From: Pithys albifrons albifrons
Lineage: Eukaryota; Chordata; Aves; Passeriformes; Thamnophilidae
Direction: 5' to 3'
Length of the DNA stretch: 64,000 bases
Assembly (NCBI RefSeq): GCF_047495875.1
Contig: NC_092467.1
Coordinates: 24,695,066 to 24,759,065 of the forward strand
Part shown: one piece after another, positions 12,143 through 25,335 of the stretch
How positions within the stretch are numbered: the stretch's first letter is position 1
Layout of the letters: every line of letters starts with the position of its first letter
The notes under the pieces: generated by a model
Told to the model about the DNA's origin: nothing
The model's input: the letters and a program-made list of their open reading frames with translations, nothing else
Databases searched by the model: none
Translations under genes and position numbers: made by a program

Positions 12143-15100
12143 CTCTACTTGCCCACATTCTATTCTAAAGACAAAGATGAGAAGAAACATTTGTGGGATC
12201 CTATCTATGATTTTGGTAAACCCTGGAAGAGGACAAAAATCCTCCAGCAGGAGAATTGTCACTGTTGGCACAGCATGGCAAGGGTCTGCCCCCAGTCATG
12301 GTCCCTGTATGCTGTGCATTGTGTAAAGTCATTGTAAGGGACAGTCGCTGTTCTGAAGAACATTTAGTCTTGATAAGTAGGAGGAGAAATAAGACAGCAA
12401 GAGAAGTGGCTGCAGGGATGGGAGGCAGGGGAAGAGCTGGGAAGAGGACATGGTTTCCAAACAGTAGTCTGAACCATTACTGTGACTCCAGCTGGCAGAA
12501 CCCTGTGAGAGGGCGGCCTGGAGGGGAAGGAAGACTAAGTAGCCAGCTAGAGCTTCTCTGCCTCTAATTTCTTTGATTCTCTGAGCTAAGCTGTCAGATC
12601 CCTATTTGAGGATTTTTTTATAATTCATTCCTAAGCAGCCAGATTACCAGCCATATGGACAAAGGATACTAGAAAATGATTATTAAGATTATTAAACCAG
12701 ATTATTTTTGCTGTTGGAGTAGAAGTTGTGATCAGTGGAAAAAGCTAGAACTTCTCATTCCTATCACACGCAGAGACAGTTTCCAGTGCTGCTTCATTTC
12801 ACCTATGAGGATTCATAATATCTTTTTCCTTTCAGTAATTACCCTGGGTGCTTCTAGAGACACTCCTGGCTCTCCTGGTGCTTGAGGGTGTGCTGGTGTC
12901 CCATAAAACCTTGTTGATCAAGGCAGTAGAGTAGCATTGCGTAAAATTACATGTGTGAGCTCTGTTTGCTCTGACAGAGACTTGTGTTGGAAGAAACTCT
13001 TTGACAGAGAGGGGATCTATTCTCTGCCTGCTCACCCATTTGGAGAGAGTATCTCCCTTCTTTCACATTATCCATCACTATATCTGTGATGCCATAAGCT
13101 GGGACAGCTGACCCCAACTGACCAGAGGGACATTCCATACCATAAAACATTATGTTCAGCATATAAAGCTGGAGGAAGAAGGAAGAAGGGAGTGACATTC
13201 AAGGCGATGGTGTTTGTCTTCCCAAGTAACTGTTCTAAGTGATGTAGCCTGGCTTTCCCAGAGATGGCTGAATATCTGCCCATCCATGGGAAGTGGTGAA
13301 TGAATTCCTTGGTCTGCTTTGCTTGCACAAGCGGTTTCTGCCTTAACTGTCTTTATCTCAACTCATGAGTTTTCTCACCTTTCCAATTCTGTCTCTCCCA
13401 CCCCAGCCAGGGGGAGTGAGCGAGTGGCTGTGAGGGGCTGAGTTGCCACCTGGGGTTAAGCCATGACAGAAGGCTCAGCTACAAGTCACTACAGAGAGAC
13501 TTACAGAGGTACCAGGCACAAGTGTTATTTTTGGTATAAGTGTTCTTATTTCAAGTTTTTTCAGGTGTGAATTTTCCCTGTTCGACAGCCCATCAATCAC
13601 ATAGGGGACACCATTAATAAATCTGTCCATGATTCTCCCTTGAGCTTGAAGAAAGAAAAAACCCAACTGTTAAAAATTACTACAGAAAATTAACTCCATG
13701 GCTTTAAACTAAGTCTCATTGCAGGCTATTTTTGAATCACAAGAAGGGGGGGAAAAATCACCGTAGGATCTACCATGGTATGATTTAAATTTCTTTGCAA
13801 AACACAGACATCAGACAAATGTTTAATCTTGAAAGTAGAGGCAAGTTCAGCAGCTTGTCATACTCTTCTGTTGAACTTGACTCCTTGCCAGCTTCATTTG
13901 CTGACTGGACATTGCAGAATGGCATAATGGGAGTCAGCAGCATTATACTTAGAAAGCCAGCAAGGCCTGCTGCAATTTTGTAGGGTGACACCATAAAAAA
14001 AGTTTCTTATTCCTTTCTGAACTTCTCCCAGCATTTTTTGGCCAAGCTTGGCTGTGTCTTTTAGAACTCTCTGCTCCTGATTTGCTGACTGTCAGTAATG
14101 AAGAAAGTAAGTAATCCATTGCAATGGCTAATTACCTTTGACTGCCAGTGATTTGCAAGCTCTGACTGGTTTGAACCATGCTGGCCTCAGCTGCCAGCAA
14201 TGCCTGTTGTTATGTCTTTGTCTTTAGGATTAAATAAAAAGTGTTTTATGCCAGGTGAAGGAACCACAGATTGTGATTCTGTCTGTGGTACATGGTGAGC
14301 AGGAAGGTTATATCCATGGGGAAGGTCTTGTCATCCTGGAGCGTGCTTTGGAGAACAGCAGGATCATGCAGGAAAATTGCTTGGGTTTTTCATATGGTTA
14401 TACCTGTTCAAGAAGCACTTTGCCTTCACTGTCCTGAACAATGTACACACATCAGGAGGTCAAGATTAGACAGCAAGGAGCTGTCATATTAAGTGGTGCA
14501 GTTCCCTCTGCCCAACACCACTTCTGAGTAGCCGCAGGTCTGTTGACTCCTACTTTTCCCCCATAACCTTGTGGTCACCTCTGCACAGGCACGTAGCAGA
14601 GGTCTCCCCTTCAACCCTTGTGCTTTCTAGGAGCTCAGTGCAACCTTACTGTGTCCCTCCTCCTCCCAAATCTCCCTGTGCAGTGTCTTTTGCTTCCCTC
14701 TGTCTCTGTCAGAAGCTTTTTCTGAGTTGATGAATCCATGCACAGCAGTAGGTTATATTCATTTGTCTTGTTCTCCAGTTCATTTATCACAATGAGTGTT
14801 CTGTTGTGGAGAATCCTGATAGAAAGTCCGCTTATTCTCCTGGTTGGTTGAAATGTGGCATTTCAATCAGCTGATTGCTTATTACTATGACCTTGCTTGA
14901 GAATCTAGGCAGCACCCAGAAAGGGTGGGTAGAAAGGTCTCTCTTTGTCACTCTTTTCATGTGGAAGAATGACAATAGCATTTCCATTTCTCTCCTACTG
15001 TTTGCTCTGAAGAGTTTTGCCTTGGCTTGTATTTTCCCATTGTTATTTTCCAGTCACTACATGTGGGATAGGAAAGTTTCATTTTTCCACTTACCCTTAA

Positions 15101-15454
15101 GCAGTTCATAAGCTGGGACAATGGGGTCCTTACAGCTGGAGGAGTGAGTGCATATAATAGACACTATGGGATCTACAGAAGGTCCTTAAGCACCTTGTAG
15201 GTGTTCAGGGCAAAGGATTAGCTAAGGATTTCATAGGTGAACCTGACCAGTAAGGCATTATAAAGAGGACTTAGAGATGTGACACAACTGCCTTCCCATC
15301 TATCCTTGCCCACCAGTCCTACAGGATTGCTCAGAGTTTGCCCTGCAGTGTCTACCAGACACTACAGGTGGCCATGCCAGGCCTGACAGTGTGAAGGGGA
15401 CAATTAGTGCCAACCTGGCCTGGTGCTGGGGTACCTCTGGGTTCTTCAGCCCAA
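12143..15454. other. Non-coding stretch with one weak exon candidate
   Basis: No repeat was recognised with confidence. The possible minus-strand exon at 13505-13644 is listed separately. Another minus-strand open frame at 13785-13994 lacks a convincing donor. The rest is ordinary intergenic or intronic sequence. Confidence 0.6.
13505..13644 (-). other. Weak candidate internal exon (minus strand)
   Basis: Reading the minus strand, a long pyrimidine tract ending in TTTCTTTCTTCAAG precedes base 13644, and the donor GTAAGT follows base 13505. The 140 bases between carry one open frame: two bases finishing a split codon, then 46 codons including RFINGVPYVIDGL and ending LVPGTS. Both splice sites resemble consensus. 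I do not recognise the peptide, there is no partner exon in view, and a 46-codon open frame between two such sites arises by chance fairly often in 64 kb, so this is only a lead. Confidence 0.15.
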
Positions 15455-15728
15455 CCTCCCATCCAGAGCAGGGCAACAAGTTGGATATGGTTGTGTCTAG
15501 GCAGGGCTTGAACACCTCCAAGGATGGAGACCCCCTACCTCTGGTTCCCTGTCCCAGTGCTGCACCACCTGCACAGTGTTTGTTTTCTGCTCTTCAGCAT
15601 GAACTTCCCAAGCCACAATTTGTGGATATTGCTCCATCTTACATTGTTTGGCACTGCTGAGAAGTGTCCTGGCTCTGTTGCCTTTGTGAACACCTCCACT
15701 TAGCTGTAAACAGCATTAGATTCCTGCT
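15455..15728 (-). mobile_element. CR1 LINE 3' fragment, inserted in minus orientation
   Basis: On the plus strand the segment carries hallmarks of the reverse complement of the avian CR1 3' region in correct order: GGCAGGGCTTGAACACCTCC at about 15500, AAGGATGGAGACCCCC, then GTCCCAGTGCTGCACCACC near 15551, and the CACTGCTGAGAAG...CTGGCTC tract near 15652-15675. It is 5'-truncated, as CR1 copies usually are, and well diverged. A short plus-oriented CR1-like tail (CCTCTTGAAGTGCCTTCCA, 15750-15768) may abut it on the right, but it is too short to call. Confidence 0.8.
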
Positions 15729-18700
15729 TAGGAACATGGGAACAAGTGACCTCTTGAAGTGCCTTCCATCCTAATTGCTGTGAGTAGGTGAGCCACACTG
15801 TGAAACTGTCACAACTGCTCAAAAGCACAAGCACTTGTGTAGGGATGTCTACAGAGCTGCTCCTGGGCATAGTGTAAATGGGTGTGATTTGCCCTGTTTT
15901 TTTCTAGCACTAGTGACTCCTGCTCCTGGTTTGGTTTGTGTATGTGACACATTCCCAGTGTCACAGCCACATCAGGAACAATGTCAGTCTCTACAAAGTA
16001 CGTATTACTTGCAGGCTCAGGTTTGCAAACACATGAATGGGTTTAACCTTAAGTATGGCAATATTGAGGATTGTATACTTTGAAAAAAGAGCTATTCAAT
16101 AACACATCTCACTGTGGTATAAATGTGGACACTACTCTTTAATACTTTCCCCTCTGTCCATCCATTCAGCAGCAATAGACAGCAGAGGAACGTGATGCAG
16201 CCTGAGCCCTTCCCCTTCACCAGTCAGAACAAATAGATTCCAGTAGCAAAGCACACTGTGGCTTTATCATTCTTTTGACAGGTAATTTTCTCCCCAGTGA
16301 ATATATCTGAGTCTCTCGCAAAACACTTCTCAGTGGCTGGAATGAAGTTGTTTCACTCCTGGCAGCGAGGAATGAGCCCGGCAGTGGCATTGCCTTGTTG
16401 CTCCGTGTCTCTCTCAGCCCCACGCTCCTGAAAGCCTGGTGAGATTCTTTATTATCCCCCGATTATGTCATCTGTCCTCACTTGCCTGTTATGACCATCA
16501 GGCATGTTATTTATTACAGTGTTTTTCCACCAACCTGTTGTAGTCCCTTCTCTGAGGCATTTCACACACCACTAGGAGATAATGTTCTCTCCCAAGAGTT
16601 AGCAGCAGAAAGGCTTACTCAGCTGTAAACTCAGTTAAGTGCTGCCCCTCACTTGCTAGCAAACCCAAAATTCAGGTGCAAGAAGGGCTGTGGTGTAGTC
16701 CTGAATGCAAAAAAGCAGAGACAACCTCTGCTGCAGGGGGAATCAACAGCACAGAAATAAGCTGGTAGGGACATATAGCAAAAAGAAACTTCAGCCAAGG
16801 AAATAGATGAATGGGCCCAGAGAGAAACTGGGGAAAGAATTGGAGACTCCAGCAGAAAATCTCAGGTTATATGGTAAAAATCAGGATGAGAACATTTCCA
16901 GCTCTCATGTGAATGTGAGTGCAAACAGGATACCATCACTGTGGTCCTCTGAGAGGTTTCAAATCTCCCCAAAAGATCTTAAAATCCCAGCATTCCAGGT
17001 CAGGGCAGAGAAGTGGTCCTGCAGGGGCCATTCAGCTTGAGTGTTGGGTTCATGGTGTTGTATCAAAGTAACAGCTTGAGCACCATCCCTGAGTTTGGCT
17101 GCTGAGAAGGCACCTGAACAACAAGCAAGGTTATTTAATACAGTGGTATTTCCAAGAGGAAGCATGTTTTGCTTCAGAAAAATGCTTAGTTTTTCTCTTC
17201 CTTCCCACTTCCTCATCTCCTGCTGTTTTAGTTTTCAGCCAGACTAATTCCTTGAACTGACACAACTTCCAAAGGACACACAGGAAAGGGGACAGAGACA
17301 CAGAACTGTAGTACAGGAAGGGAGCAGAGTACAGCAGTGCTGATGAAAGGAGGCTTCAGCTGGGAACCCTGAACTGGTGAATGATTATAGAAAAGACTAA
17401 TATTGTTTGTTGTACCTTGTTTTGAGTTTTTCCACTGGGATTTCAGTACATCCCCTTTGGATTCAGGGTCCAGTATACAGGATAATCTTTATTCCCAGTG
17501 AATATGAAATGCTAAAGCTGTGCAGAACTGAGCATATACTAGTGGAGCCTGATTCTGCCACTTTCAACACAAAGCCCCAGGAAACCCGTCCCTTTGGTTG
17601 TCACCTCACTTGCCTCTCTGCATCTCTCTTCAATCAGTCCAACTGGGTCTGACAGCATCTGAAAGCTTTCCTCCCTCCAGGCCTTCCTGGGTCAGTGCCC
17701 AAGTCTCAGACCTGCTAGTAATGAGCCTTATAAAGAAATAATGAGCTGGAAAGAAAGGAAGAAAGGGAAGAGAAATTCCTGCAGATATTTGGGCTTGTTA
17801 TGTTTTTTTGCTATAGCTGTGATCAAGACTGGCAAAGGTTGCTTTTCTGGGAGAGATGTTTTGCCACCTTATAGCTTACTCCACTGGTTCCCTCACTGCC
17901 CTTTGGAAGACTTAATTTCTATTAAAATTCAGGAATCTTAAGCAATTGAAGGGTCTGAATTTCACCACCTGAGCAAAGCCATGGAATTGGATCATTAAAT
18001 ACCTGGGATGCAGGTTGTTCCCTGATCAAGTCAAAGAATGACAAACATATTTTTGGCAACAAGTTTTCAGGTCCTGGGAAGATAGAGAGAGCAAATGATG
18101 CTGGGGACACCTTGTCAAGTCATTGCTGTTCAGGCTATAGGCAGCATGAGGTGATGAAAGCATCCTGTGTTTGGCTATAAGGTCCTTCCTCCTTTGCAAC
18201 AGCATCGTATGGGTGCTGGTAATCACTGTGTAAGGCCGGGGGAATATTTCTTCTATCTGGGAATATTTATTTGGAGACATGATTCTGAATGAGGACCAAG
18301 AGAAAAATAAAAATCAAAATATTCCTGAAGAGTGAAAGTGATGTACCTACCATGTTTAGAGTGTAAAAAAAAAATTCTGCTTTACTTCTTTTCACTTTAA
18401 TTTGAATTATCAAGAAGCAAGTGTTTCCCTTCATTTGCTTGAATGCTACCATTAAAAGTTGGAAAGTAAGAATTAGGGAATTGAGAGCACTTTGAATCAG
18501 GAGGGGTGGAGAAGCCCATTACATAAGTCAATTTCCTTTCTTTCTCTTGAATTTTTTTTTAAGCTTGAAAAAGATATAATTTCAGCTGAGCCATTCCTCC
18601 AAGTAGATGAATGATGAATTAATTAAGAAGAAGGACTCTGACTGTCAGAGAGCCTTTCCCATAGATCACCTCCTCTCTCATGGAATATCTGGACTGTGAC

Positions 18701-19789
18701 TTGGCCCATTTTTGTAGCATACCAGTTCATCACAGTTTTTCCTTCCTCACACTTATCAATGAAGATGTGGGTGTTGTGAGGACAAGAACAAACCAGTGGG
18801 GCAGAGTCTTCCTATTTTTGTGTCTTGCAAATTCTCAGGGATTCAGAGGAGAGTTCAGGGTTATAGTATCTAGGAATTAGAAAGGTTCCTTGTGTACTAC
18901 AATTCAGCTAAGAGAATGATGCATGAATTTATGCAAAAAGGTTATTTAACTCTCAGGGATGTCCCCAAAATTTCTGGGATGGGTTTGTCAGCTCTGTAAC
19001 AGATTTCACGTGCAGAGCTGCCTTCTGCTACATCCCTTACTAGGGCCTCTGATCCTTTTTGCTCCAGAGCCCCACAGAGCTCTCTTTCATAATGCAGAGA
19101 TGCAATCCCTCCTCACCTCACTGCCTCCAGACTCAGGAATTAGCTTCTTTTGGCTCTGGATTGCCAGTGTGCCCCAGAAACCTATATCTAGTCTGGTTGC
19201 ATCCCTCATCCAACCCAAGTTCTTGGATTTTTTATAATCATTGAGCCAAGCAGCAAACTGATTTTAGCACCCATTTTAGTTTGGGTTTTAGTGGGATCCA
19301 AAACCGTCAGTGTCCTGCTTTTCCACATGTAAGTATGGTCCTGACTCATTTGCTAAGGCAGAATGCAAAGGGAGGAAGATTGGGCTGTGTTTCCCTGACC
19401 AGCACAGGGGCATCTACCAGGGTTTGCTACCTCAGTGATGGAGGAAATACCAATGGAGGGAATGATGTCCAAGGGACCAGCTGAGTGAGAGCCAGTCTGT
19501 CCCTCTTTGCTAGGCAAGTTTTTGCTGGTGGGCTGGTGGTCCAGAGTAGCTCAGGAATGGGGCAGGCTGGGCTGCAACACAATCCCCTGCTCTGTGCACC
19601 CCTTTCCCAAACCTCCCTGAGCCCCTGCTCCCCAGGACACAGCACCAGCCTTGCGAGACTGGATAGCTCTGTTCAATTTGAGCAGATCTATTTAAAATTC
19701 AGCTGGGAGATGGGCTCCAGCTTGTTACAATGCCGTTGCTGGAAATGGAGTCATCATCGGAGACTATTCCTTTTTACAACTTTAGGTAT
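15729..19789. other. Non-coding stretch; no gene recognised
   Basis: Bases 16240-16540 keep several CpGs and contain TTATTACAGTG and ATTATCCCCCGATTA, making them a minor candidate conserved block. Elsewhere short open frames occur on both strands with no recognisable product, and no repeat was identified. Confidence 0.55.
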
Positions 19790-20425
19790 ATAGATTTTCT
19801 CTCAATTCAATTTATTTTTATATAGTGTCTTTAATACACTGTCTCTCCAAACGCTTTAGCAGATAGAATTGAAATAATGAGATAACGCTTTGCAGAAGTG
19901 TGTGCAGCCGCTCTCAGACAGGCAGCGAGGTAAAGCAATGGATGGAGATGGAGCACAGAGTACAAGGTGGAGGCTGCATCACTTGGAAGCAGCAGTGATA
20001 TGAGCAAACATTCATGCAGACTATTATGGTGAGCGTAAGGACTGATAGATATCAAGAAAAGCTAATAGTCAGGTGTGATCGAAAAGGAGGAATTAAGGAA
20101 TCATTTCAATTGAAGAAAGGCTCTAAAAGTGAACGAATTCAAGGGAGGGATGTTTTCAGACAAATGGATCAAAGGCACTGAAAGCAATCCTTGATTCTCT
20201 CTGTTCATCAGGAATGGAAGCCTTGTTTGCTCCTCCATCACCACAATATGAAACGGAGATGGGGACAGTGTAGGTACTGAGGCTCCGCTCCGTAGAGGTG
20301 CTTAAATTGCTGCATTGCCCTATTGACTTCTCTGGAAATGGCCAAGTGTGCAAAGATGTAAATGCGCTCAGCTGGAAATTTCTCTCTGAGCCTGTTTTCG
20401 ATGGATAATGTTGATATGAGAAGCG
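19790..20425. promoter_or_regulatory. Candidate regulatory block with unusual CpG retention
   Basis: Roughly a dozen CpGs lie in about 600 bases, against near absence in most of the surrounding sequence, without the high GC content of a CpG island. The segment has no repeat signature and no long open frame. CpG retention in AT-moderate DNA can reflect constraint, so a conserved enhancer is the favoured inference; an unrecognised non-coding exon is possible. Confidence 0.3.
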
Positions 20426-22635
20426 CAAAAGGTTTTAGAGGAGAAGAATTGGTCAGAAGGGGGAAACTGTTTCAGTCTCATTAACATAGGAGTGACAGGA
20501 CAGACTGTTTTCAGGTTTTGGCAAAAAATTAACACCAAAACTCTTTTTTGAAAAATGTGAACAAAATTGAAAAAGAAATTTAATTTAGTCTGCAGGGAAG
20601 AGCAGCATAAGAAATGGGAGCACTTTTTGTTTTCTTTACAGTTCAGATTGGCAGGAAAAATGAAATTATGGGTTTACCTGAAAAAGGGACACTCCTGTCA
20701 CCACTCTGCCACAGTGAGTGACGGGAGAATATTTGAAAATCTTTCTTGGACCGGGATTTTTGGGCCTAACCAGTGATGATTGAACTCAAGGGTAGTTTCA
20801 CTGGGACTTCTTAAGGGATAAATCTTGAGTGACAGGGAAAGCTGTGAGCAGTCAGAGGCTGTTACTCAGAGATCAGGCAAGAAGATGGAGCAAGCTCATG
20901 ACACCATGTGGTACTAAATGGGTTCAAATCGCACCTATAAAGGAGTGGAGAGCTGGGGGTCTGATCAGCACACAGACAGTGTGTCCCATGAAACTGGAGA
21001 GGTGCTCGTAGGTGCACAAGTCTGGGGAATGAAATTATCAATGGTGTAAACCATGATGACTCCATTGCTGAATTATTCAGGGAGTCCCTACTTTCCAACA
21101 TGCTTGCTATAGCTCCCTTCCCAACACCTCCTCCATTTCGCAGGACAAAACTGCCTTTTCTTGGTGTTCAATGGCTGCCATCAACATCAGGGTGATCTCT
21201 GCATGGAAACTGCTCAGCTGGCCCTGCCTCTGGTCCATCTGGAGGAGGCTGCTGATCTGCAAATCCTGATCTGTTCAGAGAGGTGGAGAGGAAGGGTAAT
21301 GAGACCTGTTGACACTGAGAGGACAGGGCACTGCCTGTTGAAGCTCTGTTGCTGCATTATCATCATGGGAGCAATGGCTGTCCAGAGTCCACAAGCTTGG
21401 CATAGCAGGGAGGAAACCACTACAGCTCAGTGGGGAATGTAACTGGGTCCTATCTTGAATATTGTGGTGGGTCAGTTGAAAATGTCAGCAGAAGGAATGT
21501 GGGGAGAAGGCAGGGATAGCTCCTTTTCTGAGGGTTTGCAGAAGTAGAGCGCAGGATGGTTCCTGGTTTGCCGACTGCTTCTCCTTTTCCAGACCCGCCA
21601 TTAAAAGTTCAGTGAACATCTCATATTTGCTCAAATATACCAAAGTTTTAGGTAATGTGAAGGTGAACATCTCCTGCATAAGAAATTCCAATCTTGAGCC
21701 CCATTTTTAAGTGATCTTCAAAACTTGAAATAGTTTTATCCTTGCAGAGGTTGGGTGGTGTCTCTGAAAGCAGAGCTGAGCCAAGTTGGGAGTGCTTGGG
21801 TCCAGGGTCTTGATTTGGAATTAAAAGGTAAAGAAATGTGAATTTTGATTATGTTTCATTTAATGAGTTTTGAAAAGATTTGGAGCTGAATTAAAAGTAA
21901 CAAAAAGCCAAGGAGATGAATGACCCTTATATTAAATTCCATTGGCTTTTGTGAAATTTGTTGCATAGAGAAGCCTCGTTAACACATTTTGCAGGTGGTT
22001 GGGTCATTTGTCACAGGAATCGCACTATTATGGAAAGCAACTTTCCTCCCTCTTCAGTTATTTTGCTTTGAAATTAGTTTCCCTGGGTCCTGTCTGCTGG
22101 GAGGAGCTGAATTGGCTTCAGAGGAGTCACATGGTTTTGCAGCAGAGAAGGATCTGGACTGCTATTTTCTATATATTTGTAAGTTATTATTATATAACAT
22201 GGTCTACAGTTAATAAGTATATGTAGCCATAGCCCTCACCAATAGAAAAAGCCCTACCCTATATTAAATTTAATAATATTTATTGCTTCCTTTTGTTTTT
22301 CTTAAGAGCCAGGGCAGCTTCCTTCTCCAGAGGGAAGAAAGGCTGAAAAAAAAAATAGAAAAACCTTATTTCGTTTGCATTTTCCTAATTTGCTTTTCTC
22401 TGGCTCAGACATGTGTTGCCTATAAGCTATTAAAACTCTTTCTCTAGGGTTATTCCCTCCATTCCATCCCCCATCTGATATTCACAACTTCATTCTGCTT
22501 GGATCAATGACTGCAAATTTGCTTTATGACAACTTGAACAAACCCATGATGGATCAGAAAGGACCTCAAAGTAGGCTGAAGCCTACTCAAGTCAAGAGCA
22601 CCAGACACGTTTGTTAAAGACCTCATTGGCCTCTG
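20426..22635. other. Non-coding stretch; no gene recognised
   Basis: A B-box-like GGTTCAAATC occurs near 20918, but no A box or cloverleaf can be built around it, so no tRNA is called. Bases 22240-22440 are AT-rich. No repeat recognised. Confidence 0.6.
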
Positions 22636-22900
22636 ATCCTTGGGTTGTGCAGTATTGATTTTTAGGGTCCGAGCTCAATTGTGCTGGAAGTCGAGTCATA
22701 TGGAGTCGCATGCTCGTGGGGGAGACAGGAGCTTTATAATGGGAACGGATCGATGGGGAATGATTTAGCACAGAGGGACCTGGAGGCTTGGCAGGAAAGT
22801 TAAGCAATAATCGAGTTTTGGGCTCAGAGCCGTTTCAGGCTGGCGTGCTGCCTGTCTCACTCGGCTCACAGAACTCTGGGGCTGCGATGCTGGGTCTATG
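22636..22900. promoter_or_regulatory. Candidate regulatory block, CpG-retaining
   Basis: About ten CpGs in 265 bases, including GGTCCGAGC, GGAGTCGCATGCTCGTGG and GGAACGGATCGATGGGG, in sequence that is otherwise of average GC. It has no repeat signature or convincing reading frame. Inferred to be constrained; not demonstrated. Confidence 0.3.
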
Positions 22901-24261
22901 CATGGCAGGTTGGCATAGATCCTGCTGGCTCTCAGTGCAGTGGGCAGAGGCCATGCCATGTCTATGCAGGGAGTCATGGCACTGATACTGTTAATTCTGA
23001 GTGGATGGGTGTCAGCCTGCTTCCCAACACTCTCTAGGTTTAAAATAAAGCAAATTGGATCCTCAGATGCTGTGAACCGAGACCTGGTGGTGTTAGTCTG
23101 CTGCAACTTCAGGATAAACCCATAAGCAACTTTAAGGAGGCAGAAGCTGAACATGGAGAGGGGAACACTTGAATAAACAGCACATTTTTCACAGGCTTGT
23201 AAACATAGTAGGGCTTTGTTTTTAAACTGGGACTTTCTTGTAAACAGAACGTTTCTCTATTTTCTGACTGTTGCACCATTAGTATGGAAGGGGAATTGGA
23301 CACACTTGGGCAGGGTTTGGCTTTCTGCTGTGTGTCAAAATGCAGCATCCTGAACCCTTGGTCTATATTCGGGTTGCCCCAAATGACAGAACACAAAAAT
23401 CCAAGCAATTCTATTAAAAAGAAAAGGAGACAGGTCCAACTTAGATTTCTGTCTCCACTGCTGCATGCCTCAGTTTACCTCTTTGATGTGTAAGTAAAGA
23501 CCTGCTTTGAGATGGAGGTGGAACCTCTATAGTGTTTCCATGTATGACCCCCATAGTTCGTTTTCTAAAGTCAAGCGGGTTTTATGAATAGGGTGACTGT
23601 GAGAAAAGCCTACCTCAAGGACTCTTTCTTTTACATCTGAACCCTCAGGTCATCTATGTTGTGGTTCTGCCTCATCTGACATATCTGACCTCATTTAAGT
23701 CCTAAAGATTTCATGGAGTGGGGAGCGGTTTGAGATGGAGCTCAAAGGGTAAAATCCAGTCACCATCCCAGCAAAGTTCTTCCTTTTCTGACTCATCTTC
23801 AGGGGTGTTGTATTGCCCTATTTCCAGGTGGGAGCCAGGACCTGCTCACACAGGAATTCTGGCATAGCACAAAACTCAGGGGTGAAGTAGGAGATAAAAT
23901 GTGCAATAAGAGCAGAAAAGAGGCTTTTCCTGCTCAGCTCAAGTGTAGGCAATTTCCTTCTCATGAGAGGAAACTGGGTCTAGATCTAATTAATAATGCT
24001 ATATTCCCTAATAGCAGTCCCTCTGCAGCCTGTGCTGCTGCCTGAAGGCAGAGAGATGGACTGGGAGGACAGACAAATACTTTTCTGAAGGAACAGCATG
24101 TGTACTACTCCTTTCCTGCAGCACAGTAGTGGGGAGTCAGGTGAGCTGGGCAATAGCAGATGAAGACTGGTATCTTGGGGCTTTCTTTCCCTTCTATCCT
24201 CCCATCCTTTCCCCAACAGTGCTGCTATCCATGATGAGCAGCCTATTGTCATCACTGTAAA
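22901..24261. other. Non-coding stretch; no gene recognised
   Basis: Bases 23465-23500 faintly resemble the MIR tail (GCCTCAGTTTACCTCTTTG) but are too short to call. Nothing else recognised. Confidence 0.55.
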
Positions 24262-24442
24262 AGGGTCCAGACAGGCTGTAGGTTCTCCATCCTTGGAGAC
24301 ACCCAAAGATCAGCTTGACAAGGCTCTTGGCAACCTGATATAATGCTGAAGTTGTATCTAACCTCAAAGTGGTCCCTCTTTGGAGAAGGAGGCTGAACTA
24401 GAGACTGAACAAGTCCATACCCATCCAAATCATTGCTATCTC
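24262..24442 (+). mobile_element. CR1 LINE 3' end, plus orientation, diverged
   Basis: The order of elements matches the sense strand of the avian CR1 3' end: GGCTGTAGGTTCTCCATCC and TTGGAGACACCCAAAG (24273-24309), then TTGACAAGGCTCTTGGCAAC (24315-24334), a shortened GGAGGCTGAACTAGAG tract (24388-24403) and a degraded CCATCCAAATCATTGCTATC tail (24421-24440). The terminal octamer repeat typical of CR1 is no longer clear. The copy is short (5'-truncated) and old. Confidence 0.7.
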
Positions 24443-25335
24443 TCCCTTCATCCAATTAAGCTCTACCTGAAGCTTAGTTTGATTGTTTCAGGTCCCTCTG
24501 TTCCAACTGAAAGGACTGTTTCAAACTATTTCTGTTGGTGAAAACATTCTTCTTTTCCAGTGTGGGGATATGCATGGTCACTTTCCAGCTACTCGGTGTC
24601 CTTATCATGACCTCATCTACTCTCATGTACATCAGTGGGTGGGTCTAGCAGAAACAGGATAAATCTCCTAGACTGACAGCAGAAGCTGGCTCAAAGGCCA
24701 AGGAACTGTAAACAAAACCAACTCGCTTAGATTTGTTTAGATTCCATATTCATTTTTTCACATGGCTAATTCTAAGTGAGAATGAGCCCTCTGTGCCCAT
24801 ATTTCCCCCAGTTTATGCTGTGAATAAACATACTTTCTTTGTGCATAATTTCTGACAGTATTTATTTAAGGGCCTTTGTCTTTCCCTCTCTGGGTAGACA
24901 ACTTGTTCCATCCCACTGATGCTAAGTGACTGGTAATAGATGCAGGCTGAGAGCAGGTCGAGGAATCTGGGTAAGTGCAATTAGTAAATCTTTGCTTGGC
25001 AACTCACAATATTTTGGGAAAAAAAAAAGAGAAGTGTCTTAGCACAGTGACAGCTAAGTGCAGCTTGTGCTCTGAAGTCTTTGCAGCGAAGTGGGAAAAG
25101 GCAGCCAGGTTTCCTATGTATGGGCAGATTATAAAGTGTGGGGATTAGCAATGAGTAATTACAGTGCCTCCACTGTATATTAAGTGTATGAAACAATATA
25201 TAGGCACTCAGTGCACAGCAGGCATTATGGCTGGGTGTCATAGTTGACATTTTTAATATCCATTATTCAAAAATTGATTCCATGCCTGACTATCAAGCAG
25301 CATCCAGCTATAATATGGGTGTAGTTCTACACAAC
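24443..25335. other. Non-coding stretch; nothing recognised
   Basis: No gene or repeat recognised. A short A-run near 25020-25030 is the only low-complexity feature. Confidence 0.6.

Noticed and set aside
20910..20935. B-box-like GGTTCAAATC, possible tRNA
   Set aside because: No A box at the right distance and no cloverleaf can be folded from the flanks.
23465..23500. Possible MIR tail (GCCTCAGTTTACCTC)
   Set aside because: Match is too short and not supported by flanking MIR sequence.
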